From Dickeya chrysanthemi NCPPB 402 (GTDB taxonomy: Bacteria; Pseudomonadota; Gammaproteobacteria; Enterobacterales; Enterobacteriaceae): a stretch of DNA of 64,000 nt. Below, in pieces: positions 1 to 9,316 of this stretch. The stretch covers positions 1,958,367 to 2,022,366 of the forward strand of contig NZ_CM001974.1 of the NCBI RefSeq assembly GCF_000406105.1, written 5' to 3'. Position numbers and translations under genes: made by a program. How positions within the stretch are numbered: the stretch's first letter is position 1; each line of letters begins with the position of its first letter. The notes under the pieces are model-generated. The model searched no databases and had not been told where the DNA came from. It saw only the letters and a list, made by a program, of their open reading frames with translations.

Positions 1-1
1 G

Positions 2-1495
2 AACACCAATCAGATTGAGAAAAAAAATTACACTATTCTGTCTAATGGCCGGGAAGCCTTTACCCAATCAATTTCGCTGATTAATCGCAGCGCGCTATTT
101 CAACAACGAGGAGATACGGCTCAGGCGCAGGCCCTGTTGCAACGAGTGCAGGGTAACCTCGACAGTACCCGTACGCTGCTGGCAACTTTTCGTGCCTCCA
201 GTCATGACGGCATCAAGGCTACGCTGGTCGGGCAAATCGCCGACTCCTGGGATAACGCTATTGTCCAGGCATTGATTCCGATGCTGAATGCCAGCCGTGC
301 GGGCCGTTTCGACGAATACCAACACTATTATCTGGACGTTTATCCTGCGCTGGCACAAGCGTTTGGTAATAATGTGGCGCAGTACGGCGAGACAATACAG
401 ATTGATAACTCATTAGCCAAAGCGAATCATCTGACTTCTGTCAGCCGGAATGTGCTGAGTGCCGCCCTGATTTTTGGCGTGCTGGCGTTGTTGCTGTGCG
501 ATCGTTATCTGGTCAACTATCTGGTGAAACCGATAGGGGATATCAAACGTCATCTGAGCGCGTTGACGGAAGGGCGCCTTGGGCTGGAGCTGCAGGAGTT
601 CGGCCGTAACTGTGTTGGTCAACTGATCCCCTACATCCGCCAAATGCAAAATAATCTGCGTGATACGGTGAGCGTCATCCGCGATAGCTCAGCGGCGCTG
701 CATGTCGGGGCAAGCGAGATCAAAAGCGGCAACGATGAATTGGCCAGCCGCACGGAAGAGCAGGCCGCAGCGCTACAACAGACGGCGGCCAGCATGGAAC
801 AGTTGAGCGCTACCGTGATCCATAATGCGGATAATCTGAGACAAGCCAGCCAGTTGGCACAGGACGCCACCAAACGTGCTGTGGCCGGCGGCGAAGTCGG
901 GAAGGCGCTGGAAGATATGATGGCTGGAATTTCCAACAGCTCGCGTCAGATCAACGACATTATTACCCTGATTAACGGTATTGCTTTCCAGACCAATATC
1001 CTGGCGTTGAATGCGGCGGTGGAAGCGGCGCGTGCGGGTGAGGCTGGTCGCGGTTTTGCCGTCGTAGCGGGCGAAGTGCGTAATCTGGCTCAACGCAGTG
1101 CTCAGGCCGCCAAAGATATCAGCACGCTGATCGGTGATTCCGTTCAGCGAGTGGCCGCAGGCTCCGTCCAGTTGACGCAAGCGGGGGCGGCGATGGGCGA
1201 CATCATTAATAGCATCATGGGCGTGGATGCCTTGATCCGTGATATTGCGTCCGCGTCGGAAGAACAAAAGCGAGGCATCATGCAAATAGGCCAGGCGGTG
1301 ACGGAAATGGACGGCGTGACGCAACAGAATGCGTCGCTGGTAGAAGAAGCGGCCTCCGCTGCGGCATCGTTGGAATTCCAGGCCCGGCAGTTGGCGGATG
1401 CCGTTACCGTATTCAGCCTGTCGGAGGGGGAGGAACATCGGTACGCTACTCACGGGATGCTGCCCCCGGCGCGGCTGGCGACGTCATTCCGTTGA
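2..1495 (+). CDS. Methyl-accepting chemotaxis protein, 5' end outside window
   Basis: Transmembrane chemoreceptor that signals to CheA/CheW. The frame is open from base 2 with no stop, so the start and first membrane helix lie upstream; the TTG at 137 is internal. Visible: the end of a four-helix periplasmic domain, the second membrane helix (around bases 450-510, ending in [13 protein letters not shown]), a HAMP segment, and the conserved cytoplasmic hairpin tip ([19 protein letters not shown], about 990-1040). Unlike its three downstream paralogues it ends in [10 protein letters not shown] and has no WETF-type pentapeptide, so CheR/CheB tethering may be absent. The family is certain; the ligand is unknown. 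Confidence 0.95.
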   Translation, partial: NTNQIEKKNYTILSNGREAFTQSISLINRSALFQQRGDTAQAQALLQRVQGNLDSTRTLLATFRASSHDGIKATLVGQIADSWDNAIVQALIPMLNASRAGRFDEYQHYYLDVYPALAQAFGNNVAQYGETIQIDNSLAKANHLTSVSRNVLSAALIFGVLALLLCDRYLVNYLVKPIGDIKRHLSALTEGRLGLELQEFGRNCVGQLIPYIRQMQNNLRDTVSVIRDSSAALHVGASEIKSGNDELASRTEEQAAALQQTAASMEQLSATVIHNADNLRQASQLAQDATKRAVAGGEVGKALEDMMAGISNSSRQINDIITLINGIAFQTNILALNAAVEAARAGEAGRGFAVVAGEVRNLAQRSAQAAKDISTLIGDSVQRVAAGSVQLTQAGAAMGDIINSIMGVDALIRDIASASEEQKRGIMQIGQAVTEMDGVTQQNASLVEEAASAAASLEFQARQLADAVTVFSLSEGEEHRYATHGMLPPARLATSFR

Positions 1496-1603
1496 GCCGC
1501 CATTGCGGGAGAGGGGCAGCACGTGTCGTGCGCGCCATAGCGGCTTTTCTGATCGCGTAATCATCAATACAGACCACCTGCTTTATGCCGGTGGTTTTTA
1601 CAA

Positions 1604-1730
1604 TATATCCGTCATACTTCAAGTTGCAGGTGCGTTGGCGGCGTTCGTTCACCCGAATCACTTACCTGAGTAAGCTCATCGGGATTCACTCTCTTGCCGT
1701 CTTCCTGCAACTCGAATTATTTTGGGTATA
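1604..1730. repeat. 127-bp inverted-repeat element, copy 1
   Basis: The element starts TATATCCGTCATACTTCAAG and ends CTCGAATTATTTTGGGTATA. Its ends form imperfect terminal inverted repeats of about 27 bp that include GTTGCAGG / CCTGCAAC. The second copy, 174 bp downstream, has the same length and ends. It encodes nothing obvious. It resembles the non-coding palindromic repeats (ERIC/YPAL type) of enterobacteria; which named family it belongs to is not certain. Confidence 0.8.
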
Positions 1731-1904
1731 GATTCAACCTAATTCATTGTTCCTGTTAATTATTATTCCCATTGTTTTGCACGTTGCCGTATTGCCGACG
1801 GCCATATCTCCCAGTTCGTCCCCATCGCACTCTGCCGTCATCATCTACTGGTGACGATAGCTTTTCCCTGACCTGAAACAGCACTGAAATAACGATAGCA
1901 ACGA

Positions 1905-2031
1905 TATACCCGTCATACTTCAAGTCGCAGGTGCGTTGGCTTTCCTCGTTCACCCCGGTCACTTACTTGAGTAAGCTCCCGGGGATTCGCTGCGTCGCCG
2001 CCTTCCTGCAACTCGAATTATTTTGGGTATA
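1905..2031. repeat. 127-bp inverted-repeat element, copy 2
   Basis: Same length and terminal inverted repeats as the element at 1604-1730 (TATACCCGTCATACTTCAAG at the left, CTCGAATTATTTTGGGTATA at the right). The two copies differ mostly in the centre, where copy 2 has TTTCCTCGTTCACCCCGGTC. The direct orientation and short spacing suggest duplication or repeated insertion at this site. Confidence 0.8.
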
Positions 2032-2440
2032 GATGCTTTGATGAAAAGAAAATCATCAACCATATGAAGGAGAAAGCACAGGAATCGGTTAAACGGTGGC
2101 TGAAGGTGATGCCGCGTCGTTTTAATTTAAGGCTCGCTTAATTTTCGCCATGTAATCTTTTAAATTGAAAACTGTCGGGGGGCGGAATTATTTCCCGGTG
2201 ATAAAAAGATAAGTTGATATCTCATGTTACTTGTTTAATTGGTAGTGATTTATGCCGGAAAGATAAACACGGTGATTATTTTTAGTGCCGTGCTTTTCAA
2301 TTTGACCGGGAATTCTCTTGTCACGATGCGAATATAAGTAAACAGCGCGCACAATGCTTCTGATTACATTCGGTAATAACCAGCGCAGGTGACTATGACT
2401 AAATACGTGCTGAGCACGCAAAAACAATGTGGAGCCTGTT

Positions 2441-4111
2441 ATGAATTTCTTGATAAATATTACCGTCAGAAGAATGATGTTGGTTATTCTCGCGCTATTT
2501 ACCCTTGTGTGGGGAATCGCCTCCGGCTTTACTTTGTACTCGCTGGGTAATGTCAGTCGTTTATTAGGTGACAATCAGGAGCAGAAAAGAAGCTATTCCA
2601 TTCTGGTTCACGGTAATGATCAATACTCCCGTGCGGTAACCCGTATGTTGCGCATACCGGAATTTATACAGCAAGGGGATATGGACAATGCGCAAAAAAC
2701 GCTGGAGTCCGCTTCGGAGGCGCTTAAAAACGCCAAAGAGGGATTAGCGCAATTCAGAAATAGCCCGCAGATCGGCATCAGCGATGGGCTGGCCCGGCAA
2801 CTGGTTACATCATGGGAGCAGATTCTCGGTAATGCGGTAGAGCCGATGATCACGGCATTGAAAGAAGGGAAAATGGACGAGTTTAAGCGAATTTTTCTGA
2901 AGCAATATCTGTCGATGAGTGTGGAGTTCGGTGAGTTGACGGAAAAATATGCCGCTGCGATTCAGTCCGACAATTCGATTATGGATGTAGAGCATTACAT
3001 CGCAATCAGCAAAAATATCTTGCTGGCTGCGTTGGTCATCGGCATCGGTGTACTGTTTCTGAGCGACCGTTATCTGGTCAATTATCTGGTGAAGCCGATC
3101 GGCCAGATTAAACGTCATCTGGAATTACTGACCAGCGGTAAGTTAGGCGTCGAGCTGGAAGAGTTCGGCCGTAACTGCGCCGGCCAATTAATCCCCTACA
3201 TTCGGGCGATGCAGCATAGCCTGCGTAATACCGTACAGACCATTCATGCCGGTTCATCCGTGATTTACACCGGCACCAGCGAAATCCGCCAGGGGAATGA
3301 CGAACTGTCGCGCCGTACCGACCAACAAGCGGCGGCGTTGCAGGAAACGGCCGCCAGCATGGAAGAGTTGACCTCGACGGTGAAAAACAACGCCGATAAC
3401 GTGCGTCAGGCGCGGCAGATTTCGGACGAAGCGCAGAAAATGGCTCGGCAGGGCGGTGATATTACCGACAGCGTGGTGACCACCATGCAGAGCATTTCCG
3501 AGAGTTCCCGCAAGATTGCAGATATTACCAGCGTAATTAACGGCATCGCCTTCCAGACCAACATTCTGGCGCTGAACGCGGCGGTGGAAGCGGCGCGGGC
3601 CGGTGAACAGGGGCGCGGTTTCGCCGTGGTGGCCGGTGAGGTGAGAAATCTGGCGCAGCGCAGTGCGCAGGCGGCGAAAGAGATTGAGACGTTGATCGGC
3701 GAGTCGGTCAGCCGGGTCGATACCGGGTCGGCGCTGGTACGGGAAGCGGGCAGCGCCATGGAGGTGATTATCTCTTCGGTATCACGTGTGCATGACCTGA
3801 TGGGTGAGATATCGGCGGCATCCGACGAACAGAGCCGCGGTATCGACCAAATCGGTCAGGCGGTAACGGAAATGGACGGCGTGACGCAGCAGAACGCGGC
3901 GCTGGTACAGGAAGCTTCCGTCGCCGCCGCATCGTTGGATGAGCAGGCGCAGAATCTGGCTGAGGCGGTGGCGGCGTTTGACCTGGGCGATCGGCACGGT
4001 ATTGCGGGCTCGGCTCGCCGCGTGGGGCCGGCTTTGAAACGACCAGCGGCATCTTCGCCGGGCGTACGTTCGGTCGCGGTCTCTACTCAGGCCGACTGGG
4101 AAACCTTCTGA
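2441..4111 (+). CDS. Methyl-accepting chemotaxis protein (second of four)
   Basis: Transmembrane chemoreceptor of 556 residues. Helix 1 is at about 12-34, followed by a four-helix-bundle type periplasmic sensor (about 35-190), helix 2 at about 191-211, HAMP, and a signalling domain with the [19 protein letters not shown] tip near 370-390. It ends in DWETF, the CheR/CheB tether. I chose the ATG at 2441 over a GTG at 2429 because GGAG sits just upstream and the third receptor has the identical GGAGCCTGTTATGAAT context. From HAMP to near the C-terminus it is almost identical to the third receptor at the nucleotide level, while the sensor half is diverged. Ligand unknown. Confidence 0.95.
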   Translation: MNFLINITVRRMMLVILALFTLVWGIASGFTLYSLGNVSRLLGDNQEQKRSYSILVHGNDQYSRAVTRMLRIPEFIQQGDMDNAQKTLESASEALKNAKEGLAQFRNSPQIGISDGLARQLVTSWEQILGNAVEPMITALKEGKMDEFKRIFLKQYLSMSVEFGELTEKYAAAIQSDNSIMDVEHYIAISKNILLAALVIGIGVLFLSDRYLVNYLVKPIGQIKRHLELLTSGKLGVELEEFGRNCAGQLIPYIRAMQHSLRNTVQTIHAGSSVIYTGTSEIRQGNDELSRRTDQQAAALQETAASMEELTSTVKNNADNVRQARQISDEAQKMARQGGDITDSVVTTMQSISESSRKIADITSVINGIAFQTNILALNAAVEAARAGEQGRGFAVVAGEVRNLAQRSAQAAKEIETLIGESVSRVDTGSALVREAGSAMEVIISSVSRVHDLMGEISAASDEQSRGIDQIGQAVTEMDGVTQQNAALVQEASVAAASLDEQAQNLAEAVAAFDLGDRHGIAGSARRVGPALKRPAASSPGVRSVAVSTQADWETF

Positions 4112-4639
4112 CGCAGTATCTGATGTGCCCGTCTCTTGTTCCGAATGCACCGGCTTGCCGGTGCATTCGGCTGTATGCCGGTGTGTTGGCGCAAGTCTGA
4201 CGGGTATAAATGGAGCCGCGGCAAATACCGAATGATTACTACAGAGACGGTGACTCAGGGTTCAGTAACGGAAGAAATTAAAAATAGAATAGTTGAAATG
4301 AAATAACGTGATCTCGGTCCATTTTATTTTTTTATTTAAGGATGGCTTAATTTTCAATCGGTAGTTTAAACGATGAAAATACCGTGAATGAATAGCCAGT
4401 CATGGTAAACTGACAAGCGTTGGATAAAAAGGAAACGCGGTTTTTTTCGCCGTAGCACTTACCGGAATAGAAAAATTATTCAATTTATTAAGAGTGATTT
4501 TGCCAGGGTTTGATTGTCACGATACGCGTCAGGTGAACAGTTGTGAGAAGTGCTCATTATTTAAACTGGGGAATAACCAAACGCAGGTGGCTATGACTAC
4601 GCAAGCGCTGAAGGCGCGACTAATTATCCGGAGCCTGTT
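4112..4639 (+). other. Intergenic leader of third chemoreceptor gene
   Basis: This 528-bp stretch holds the hairpin at 4141-4170 and an AT-rich leader. The last 70 bp repeat motifs of the second receptor's leader (GGCTTAATTTTC; CGCAGGTGGCTATGACTA; GGAGCCTGTTATGAAT), showing that the duplication included upstream DNA. A 16-codon frame (4593-4643) overlaps the start codon of the receptor as ATGA; it is not conserved in the paralogue. Confidence 0.6.
4141..4170 (+). terminator. Hairpin after second chemoreceptor gene
   Basis: A perfect 14-bp stem (CCGAATGCACCGGC / GCCGGTGCATTCGG) with a TT loop, 30 bp after the stop. There is no T-run behind it, so intrinsic termination is uncertain. The core GCACCGGC-T-X-GCCGGTGC recurs after the third receptor. 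Confidence 0.5.
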
Positions 4640-6307
4640 ATGAATATCTTAAGACACATTACCGTTAGGCGGATGCTGCTCATTATACTGACACTGTTTA
4701 CTGTCATCTGGGGAATGGCCTCTATTTATACATTGGATTCGTTCAGTAGTATGAGTAATCTACTGAATGACAACATGTCACAAAAGAAGAGTTACTCTAC
4801 GCTGGTCAAAGGTAATGATCAGTATTTTCGCTCGGTAACCCGCATGTTGCGTGCGGCGGATTACCTGCAGACGGGGAATAAGGAAGATGCCCAGAAAACC
4901 CTGAGTGCAGCCGGCACCGCACTGAAAAACAGTCAGGATGCGCTGGCGCAGTTTAAAAACAGCGAACATATCGGGGTAGATAAAGAAACTGTACAAAAAA
5001 TGCACGAAACGTGGGGCCGGTTATTACAGGAAGGCATCGAACCCATGCTGACGGCGGCTAAGGAAGGCAGAATGGAGGATTTTCGCCAGTTGTTTCGCAA
5101 ACAATATCCGCCGTTGAGTGTGGAGTTTGGCAATATTGCAGAGAAATATGCAGTAGCTATCCAATCTGACGAGACGATTTTAGCCGTAGGAAACCACATT
5201 GCCATTAATAAAACGGTGCTGCTGTTTGCGTTAGTTACAGGCGTTATCATGTTGTTCCTGAGCGACCGTTATCTGGTCAATTATCTGGTGAAGCCGATTG
5301 GTCAGATTAAACGTCATCTGGAATTGCTGACCAGCGGTAAGTTAGGCGTTGAACTGGAAGAGTTCGGCCGTAACTGCGCCGGCCAGTTGATCCCTTACAT
5401 TCGCGCGATGCAGCAAAGCCTGCGCGACACGGTGCAGACTATCCATGGCAGCTCGACGGTGATTTACACCGGCACCAGCGAAATCCGCCAGGGGAATGAC
5501 GAACTGTCGCGCCGTACCGACCAACAAGCGGCGGCGTTGCAGGAAACGGCCGCCAGCATGGAAGAGTTGACCTCGACGGTGAAAAACAACGCCGATAACG
5601 TGCGTCAGGCGCGGCAGATTTCGGACGAAGCGCAGAAAATGGCCCGGCAGGGCGGTGATATTACCGACAGCGTGGTGACCACCATGCAGAGCATTTCCGA
5701 GAGTTCCCGCAAGATTGCAGATATTACCAGCGTGATTAACGGCATCGCCTTCCAGACCAACATTCTGGCGCTGAATGCGGCGGTGGAAGCGGCGCGGGCC
5801 GGCGAACAAGGCCGGGGATTTGCCGTCGTCGCCGGTGAAGTCCGCAGCCTGGCGCAGCGCAGTGCGCAGGCGGCGAAAGAGATTGAGACGTTGATCGGCG
5901 AGTCGGTCAGCCGGGTCGATACCGGGTCGGCGCTGGTACGGGAAGCGGGCAGCGCCATGGAGGTGATTATCTCCTCGGTATCACGTGTGCATGACCTGAT
6001 GGGCGAGATATCGGCGGCATCCGACGAACAGAGCCGCGGTATCGACCAAATCGGTCAGGCGGTAACGGAAATGGACGGCGTGACGCAGCAGAACGCGGCG
6101 CTGGTACAGGAAGCTTCCGTCGCCGCCGCATCGTTGGATGAGCAGGCGCAGAGCCTGGCGTCGGCTGTCGCCGCATTTGACCTGGGTGGATCGTCGGGCG
6201 CATTGCACTCACCACGTGTCGCGCCGGCGGCGCCTGCGCTGAAACGGCCATCGCAGAAAGCTGCCTTAACGAACCGCTCGTCCCACGATGGCTGGGAAAC
6301 ATTCTGA
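4640..6307 (+). CDS. Methyl-accepting chemotaxis protein (third of four)
   Basis: Transmembrane chemoreceptor of 555 residues with the same plan as its upstream neighbour: helix 1 at about 12-32, periplasmic four-helix sensor, helix 2 at about 191-211, HAMP, signalling domain, and C-terminal GWETF tether. The start ATG has GGAG eight bases upstream. The coding sequence from about 5260 to 6150 is nearly base-for-base that of 3063-3953. A short patch (about 5803-5851) is clearly different and gives VAGEVRS instead of VAGEVRN. This mosaic pattern suggests recent duplication with gene conversion. Ligand unknown. Confidence 0.95.
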   Translation: MNILRHITVRRMLLIILTLFTVIWGMASIYTLDSFSSMSNLLNDNMSQKKSYSTLVKGNDQYFRSVTRMLRAADYLQTGNKEDAQKTLSAAGTALKNSQDALAQFKNSEHIGVDKETVQKMHETWGRLLQEGIEPMLTAAKEGRMEDFRQLFRKQYPPLSVEFGNIAEKYAVAIQSDETILAVGNHIAINKTVLLFALVTGVIMLFLSDRYLVNYLVKPIGQIKRHLELLTSGKLGVELEEFGRNCAGQLIPYIRAMQQSLRDTVQTIHGSSTVIYTGTSEIRQGNDELSRRTDQQAAALQETAASMEELTSTVKNNADNVRQARQISDEAQKMARQGGDITDSVVTTMQSISESSRKIADITSVINGIAFQTNILALNAAVEAARAGEQGRGFAVVAGEVRSLAQRSAQAAKEIETLIGESVSRVDTGSALVREAGSAMEVIISSVSRVHDLMGEISAASDEQSRGIDQIGQAVTEMDGVTQQNAALVQEASVAAASLDEQAQSLASAVAAFDLGGSSGALHSPRVAPAAPALKRPSQKAALTNRSSHDGWETF

Positions 6308-6330
6308 TCTGATCAACATATTTACCCATA

Positions 6331-6358
6331 ATGCACCGGCTAGCCGGTGCATTTTTTA
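6331..6358 (+). terminator. Rho-independent terminator after third chemoreceptor gene
   Basis: The stem GCACCGGC / GCCGGTGC with a TA loop is followed by ATTTTTTATT, 23 bp after the stop codon. It is the T-tailed version of the hairpin found after the second receptor. Confidence 0.85.
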
Positions 6359-6411
6359 TTCCCCTCTGGAATGGCGAACACCGTCTCACTCTTTTTCGGC
6401 GCGGTTTTTAT

Positions 6412-6519
6412 ATGAATAAGCGCTTGCACCCCCCTCATTTTTCCTATCCCTGCCTATACTTGCTGATGATCGGTACGTGCCTGTTCAGTTTATTGCTTAC
6501 CCTGCTTATAACCACTTGA
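6412..6519 (+). CDS. Possible 35-residue membrane peptide
   Basis: A short ATG frame in the 359-bp gap between the third and fourth receptors (6308-6666). Its C-terminal half is strongly hydrophobic (YLLMIGTCLFSLLLTLLITT), as in a single-pass small membrane protein. No clear ribosome binding site precedes it and I recognise no family, so it may be chance. The rest of this gap holds the terminator at 6331-6358 and the leader of the fourth receptor, in which I see no further element. Confidence 0.2.
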   Translation: MNKRLHPPHFSYPCLYLLMIGTCLFSLLLTLLITT

Positions 6520-6666
6520 TGGTAGTATTTCTCTCTATGACGTGTGGTGCGGCGGTATTTAGCGAGACACGTGTTCTGATAGAAGGGACTGCCGTATTAA
6601 TGCGTCAAAGGCACTCTGCTATTCAGCGAATCCTGGAAAATGTCGAATAACATTCGGGAGTGAATT

Positions 6667-8346
6667 ATGTCTTTTCTAAGAAATATCAGTATAAGAGTGA
6701 TGATGTTATTTATTATGGGATTCTTCGTGGTGTTATGGGGAAGTGTATCGGGCTACAGCCTGTATTCGTTAAAACAGGTCACTGTGCTGCTCAGTGATAA
6801 CTCGACTCAAAGCAAAACCCATAGTTATCTCACGTATGGCAATGATCAATACTTCCGCTCCGTCACCCGAATGGCGCGGGTGATGGATTATTTGCAATTT
6901 AACGACACGGAGAACGCGAAAAAAACGCTGGAGATGGCGCTGACGGCCATCAATAACACCAAAGGCGCATTGGGTAAATTTAAGGCGGCACCGCACATCG
7001 GTGTTGAGCAAAAAATTACCGATGAGATGGTATCAAGCTGGTCTGCACTGATTGCGACCGCCATCGAGCCTATGTATACCGCGTTGCAGAAAAATGATCT
7101 GGACGCCTTTCGCAATGTGTTTCGCAAAACCTATCCGCCAGCCAGTTGGGCATTTGGCGATGCAGCCCAGAAATACACCGCGGCAGTCACCAATGCCGAT
7201 TTCCTGGGTACGGTAAATGAGCATAACAGCTGGACGCGGAATATCTTAATTCTGGCGTTAACCATCAGTGTCCTGATTTTCCTGATCAGTGAACGTTACC
7301 TAACCCGATATTTGGTTAACCCTATTACTGCGATCCAGGCTCACCTTGGAAAGCTGATCGCCGGGCGGTTGGATCAGTATCTGGATGAGTTCGGCCGTAA
7401 CTGTGCCGGGCGTATGATCCCCGATATCAAAAAGCTGCAACTTAGCTTGAAAGATACCGTATCGTTGATTCGGGATACCGCCGAAGCGATTTATCAGGGC
7501 GCGACCGAAATCCGACAGGGCAATAACGACCTGTCCGGCCGCACGGAGCAACAGGCTTCGGCATTGCAGGAAACCGCCGCCAGCATGGAGCAACTGAGTT
7601 CTACCGTGCAGCACAATGCGGAAAACGTCCATCAGGCAACCAAACTGGCGCAGGAAGCGTCCGATGCAGCCAGACAGGGCGGTAAGATCACCGATAATGT
7701 GGTGGAAACCATGGACAGCATTACCGCCAGTTCTCGTAAGATCGCGGATATTACATCGGTTATTAACGGTATCGCTTTCCAGACCAATATTCTGGCGTTG
7801 AACGCGGCGGTGGAAGCGGCGCGCGCCGGTGAGCAAGGCCGCGGCTTTGCCGTGGTGGCAGGGGAAGTACGCAGTCTGGCGCAGCGCAGCGCCCAGGCGG
7901 CCAAAGAGATCGAAGGCTTGATTGCGGAATCGGTATCCCGGGTGGATGTGGGGTCAACGCAGGTTAAGCAGGCAGGGGAGGCGATGCAGACGATTATCGA
8001 TGTGGTATCGCACGTGAGTAATCTCATCGGCGAAATTGCCTCTGCATCGGATGAACAAAGCCGGGGGATTTCGCAAATAGGCCAGGCCGTCAATGAAATG
8101 GACGGCGTGACCCAACAGAATGCGACGTTAGTGCAACAGGCAATGGCGGCGATAGCCTCGCTGGAAGAGCAGGCGCGGCAGTTAACGCAGGCGGTGGAAG
8201 TGTTCCATCTTGGTACCGAGCATCGTTCGGCTGCCGTTAATACCGGGCAATCGGGCGGCATGGCGCTGAAGCGACCGGCGCTCAAAGGCGCGGCCCCTGC
8301 ATTGCCGAGTAAAGTCAGCACGCAGGATAATTGGGAAAAATTCTGA
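6667..8346 (+). CDS. Methyl-accepting chemotaxis protein (fourth of four)
   Basis: Transmembrane chemoreceptor of 559 residues. Helix 1 is at about 12-32, then a periplasmic four-helix sensor, helix 2 at about 191-211 (ending in [13 protein letters not shown]), HAMP, signalling domain with the canonical [19 protein letters not shown] tip, and a C-terminal NWEKF tether. GGAG lies upstream of the ATG. It is a more distant paralogue than receptors two and three, differing throughout at the nucleotide level, but shares [10 protein letters not shown] with the third. Ligand unknown. Confidence 0.95.
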   Translation: MSFLRNISIRVMMLFIMGFFVVLWGSVSGYSLYSLKQVTVLLSDNSTQSKTHSYLTYGNDQYFRSVTRMARVMDYLQFNDTENAKKTLEMALTAINNTKGALGKFKAAPHIGVEQKITDEMVSSWSALIATAIEPMYTALQKNDLDAFRNVFRKTYPPASWAFGDAAQKYTAAVTNADFLGTVNEHNSWTRNILILALTISVLIFLISERYLTRYLVNPITAIQAHLGKLIAGRLDQYLDEFGRNCAGRMIPDIKKLQLSLKDTVSLIRDTAEAIYQGATEIRQGNNDLSGRTEQQASALQETAASMEQLSSTVQHNAENVHQATKLAQEASDAARQGGKITDNVVETMDSITASSRKIADITSVINGIAFQTNILALNAAVEAARAGEQGRGFAVVAGEVRSLAQRSAQAAKEIEGLIAESVSRVDVGSTQVKQAGEAMQTIIDVVSHVSNLIGEIASASDEQSRGISQIGQAVNEMDGVTQQNATLVQQAMAAIASLEEQARQLTQAVEVFHLGTEHRSAAVNTGQSGGMALKRPALKGAAPALPSKVSTQDNWEKF

Positions 8347-8363
8347 GTCTGTGATGCGTTTGC

Positions 8364-8394
8364 CCGTCGTATTCGGCAGCGCTGAATACGACGG
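8364..8394 (+). terminator. Hairpin after fourth chemoreceptor gene
   Basis: An 11-bp perfect stem (CCGTCGTATTC / GAATACGACGG) around a 9-base loop, 17 bp after the stop. There is no T-run, so terminator function is likely but not certain. Confidence 0.5.
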
Positions 8395-8535
8395 AGCATA
8401 CCGCGTCGGCAAGTTGACGTCTTTTCATCGGTCATGACATACAATCGCTGGATAATCGTCAGGCACTCCATTAGAGTTGTGGCCGACGCTGGCTCCGGTC
8501 ATCGTCAGACTGAAAGACACCTGCTGGAGAAAAAC

Positions 8536-9204
8536 ATGTCGGCTGTATTAACAAAAGAAGCGGCTATGGTTCACGAAGCGCTGTTGGCCCGTGGCCTTGA
8601 AACGCCACTGCGCGGCGAAATGCTGGAAAGTGAAACCCGCAAGCGCCTCATCGCTCAGCACATGACGGAAATCATGAACCTGCTGAATCTTGATCTGGAG
8701 GATGATAGCCTGGCAGAAACGCCTCACCGCATCGCTAAAATGTATGTGGAGGAGATTTTTTCCGGTCTGGATTACGCCAATTTCCCGAAGATCACCATCA
8801 TTGAAAACAAGATGAAAGTTGATGAAATGGTGACGGTGCGCGATATCACGCTGACCAGTACCTGCGAACACCATTTTGTGACTATCGATGGTAAAGCCAC
8901 GGTGGCCTATATTCCTAAAGACGGCGTGATCGGGTTGTCCAAGATCAACCGCATCGTGCAGTTTTTCTCTCAGCGCCCGCAGGTACAAGAACGGTTGACC
9001 CAGCAAATTCTGGTCGCATTGCAGACCCTGCTTGGCACCAACAACGTCGCTGTATCGATCGATGCGGTGCATTACTGCGTCAAGGCGCGTGGTATTCGCG
9101 ATGCGACCAGCGCCACTACTACCACGTCGCTGGGAGGGCTGTTCAAATCCAGCCAGAACACCCGTCAGGAGTTCTTACGCGCAGTGCGCCACCATCACAA
9201 CTGA
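8536..9204 (+). CDS. folE: GTP cyclohydrolase I
   Basis: Cytoplasmic zinc enzyme that converts GTP to 7,8-dihydroneopterin triphosphate, the first step of tetrahydrofolate synthesis. The protein is 222 residues, the same length as E. coli FolE, and very similar along its whole length. The zinc ligands appear in TSTCEHHF (about residue 110) and HYCVKARG (about 180). I chose the ATG at 8536, preceded by GGAG; the longer open frame to 8434 has no homology. yeiB follows, as in E. coli. A perfect 8-bp hairpin (9225-9248) lies just after the stop but lacks a T-run. Confidence 0.98.
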   Translation: MSAVLTKEAAMVHEALLARGLETPLRGEMLESETRKRLIAQHMTEIMNLLNLDLEDDSLAETPHRIAKMYVEEIFSGLDYANFPKITIIENKMKVDEMVTVRDITLTSTCEHHFVTIDGKATVAYIPKDGVIGLSKINRIVQFFSQRPQVQERLTQQILVALQTLLGTNNVAVSIDAVHYCVKARGIRDATSATTTTSLGGLFKSSQNTRQEFLRAVRHHHN

Positions 9205-9316
9205 TCGTTAGTGTCGATGCTCTGCTGGCGGCCGCTATCAGCCGCCAGAAAATCATGGGCAATTGCCGTATCAGTCACTACAATTCGCGGATACGTTCCT
9301 GTATTTGCTAAAAACC

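Larger units (their letters stand above)
1496..2440. other. Intergenic region between first and second chemoreceptor genes
   Basis: This 945-bp gap holds the two 127-bp repeats. It also has an AT-rich 400-bp leader before the next chemoreceptor. A 25-codon reading frame (2064-2141) has no recognisable homology and I do not call it. The last 70 bp resemble the leader of the third receptor (CGCAGGTGRCTATGACTA, then GGAGCCTGTTATGAAT). I see no convincing sigma-28 promoter. Confidence 0.6.

Noticed and set aside
773..1453. Long minus-strand frame opposite the first chemoreceptor
   Set aside because: It is the antisense shadow of a high-GC coding region; equivalent shadows occur under all four receptors, clpA, ftsK and hcp.
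2064..2141. 25-codon frame after the second 127-bp repeat (MKEKAQESVKRWLKV)
   Set aside because: Could be a transposase remnant, but it is too short to assign and has no partner motifs.
4206..4230. Sigma-28 flagellar promoter before the third chemoreceptor
   Set aside because: TAAA-N16-ACCGAATG has the wrong spacing and only a partial -10 match; nothing better was found before the second or fourth receptor.
8415..8422. MetJ box (TGACGTCT) upstream of folE
   Set aside because: A single box at 7 of 8 bases; the adjacent 8-mers do not match, and MetJ needs tandem boxes.
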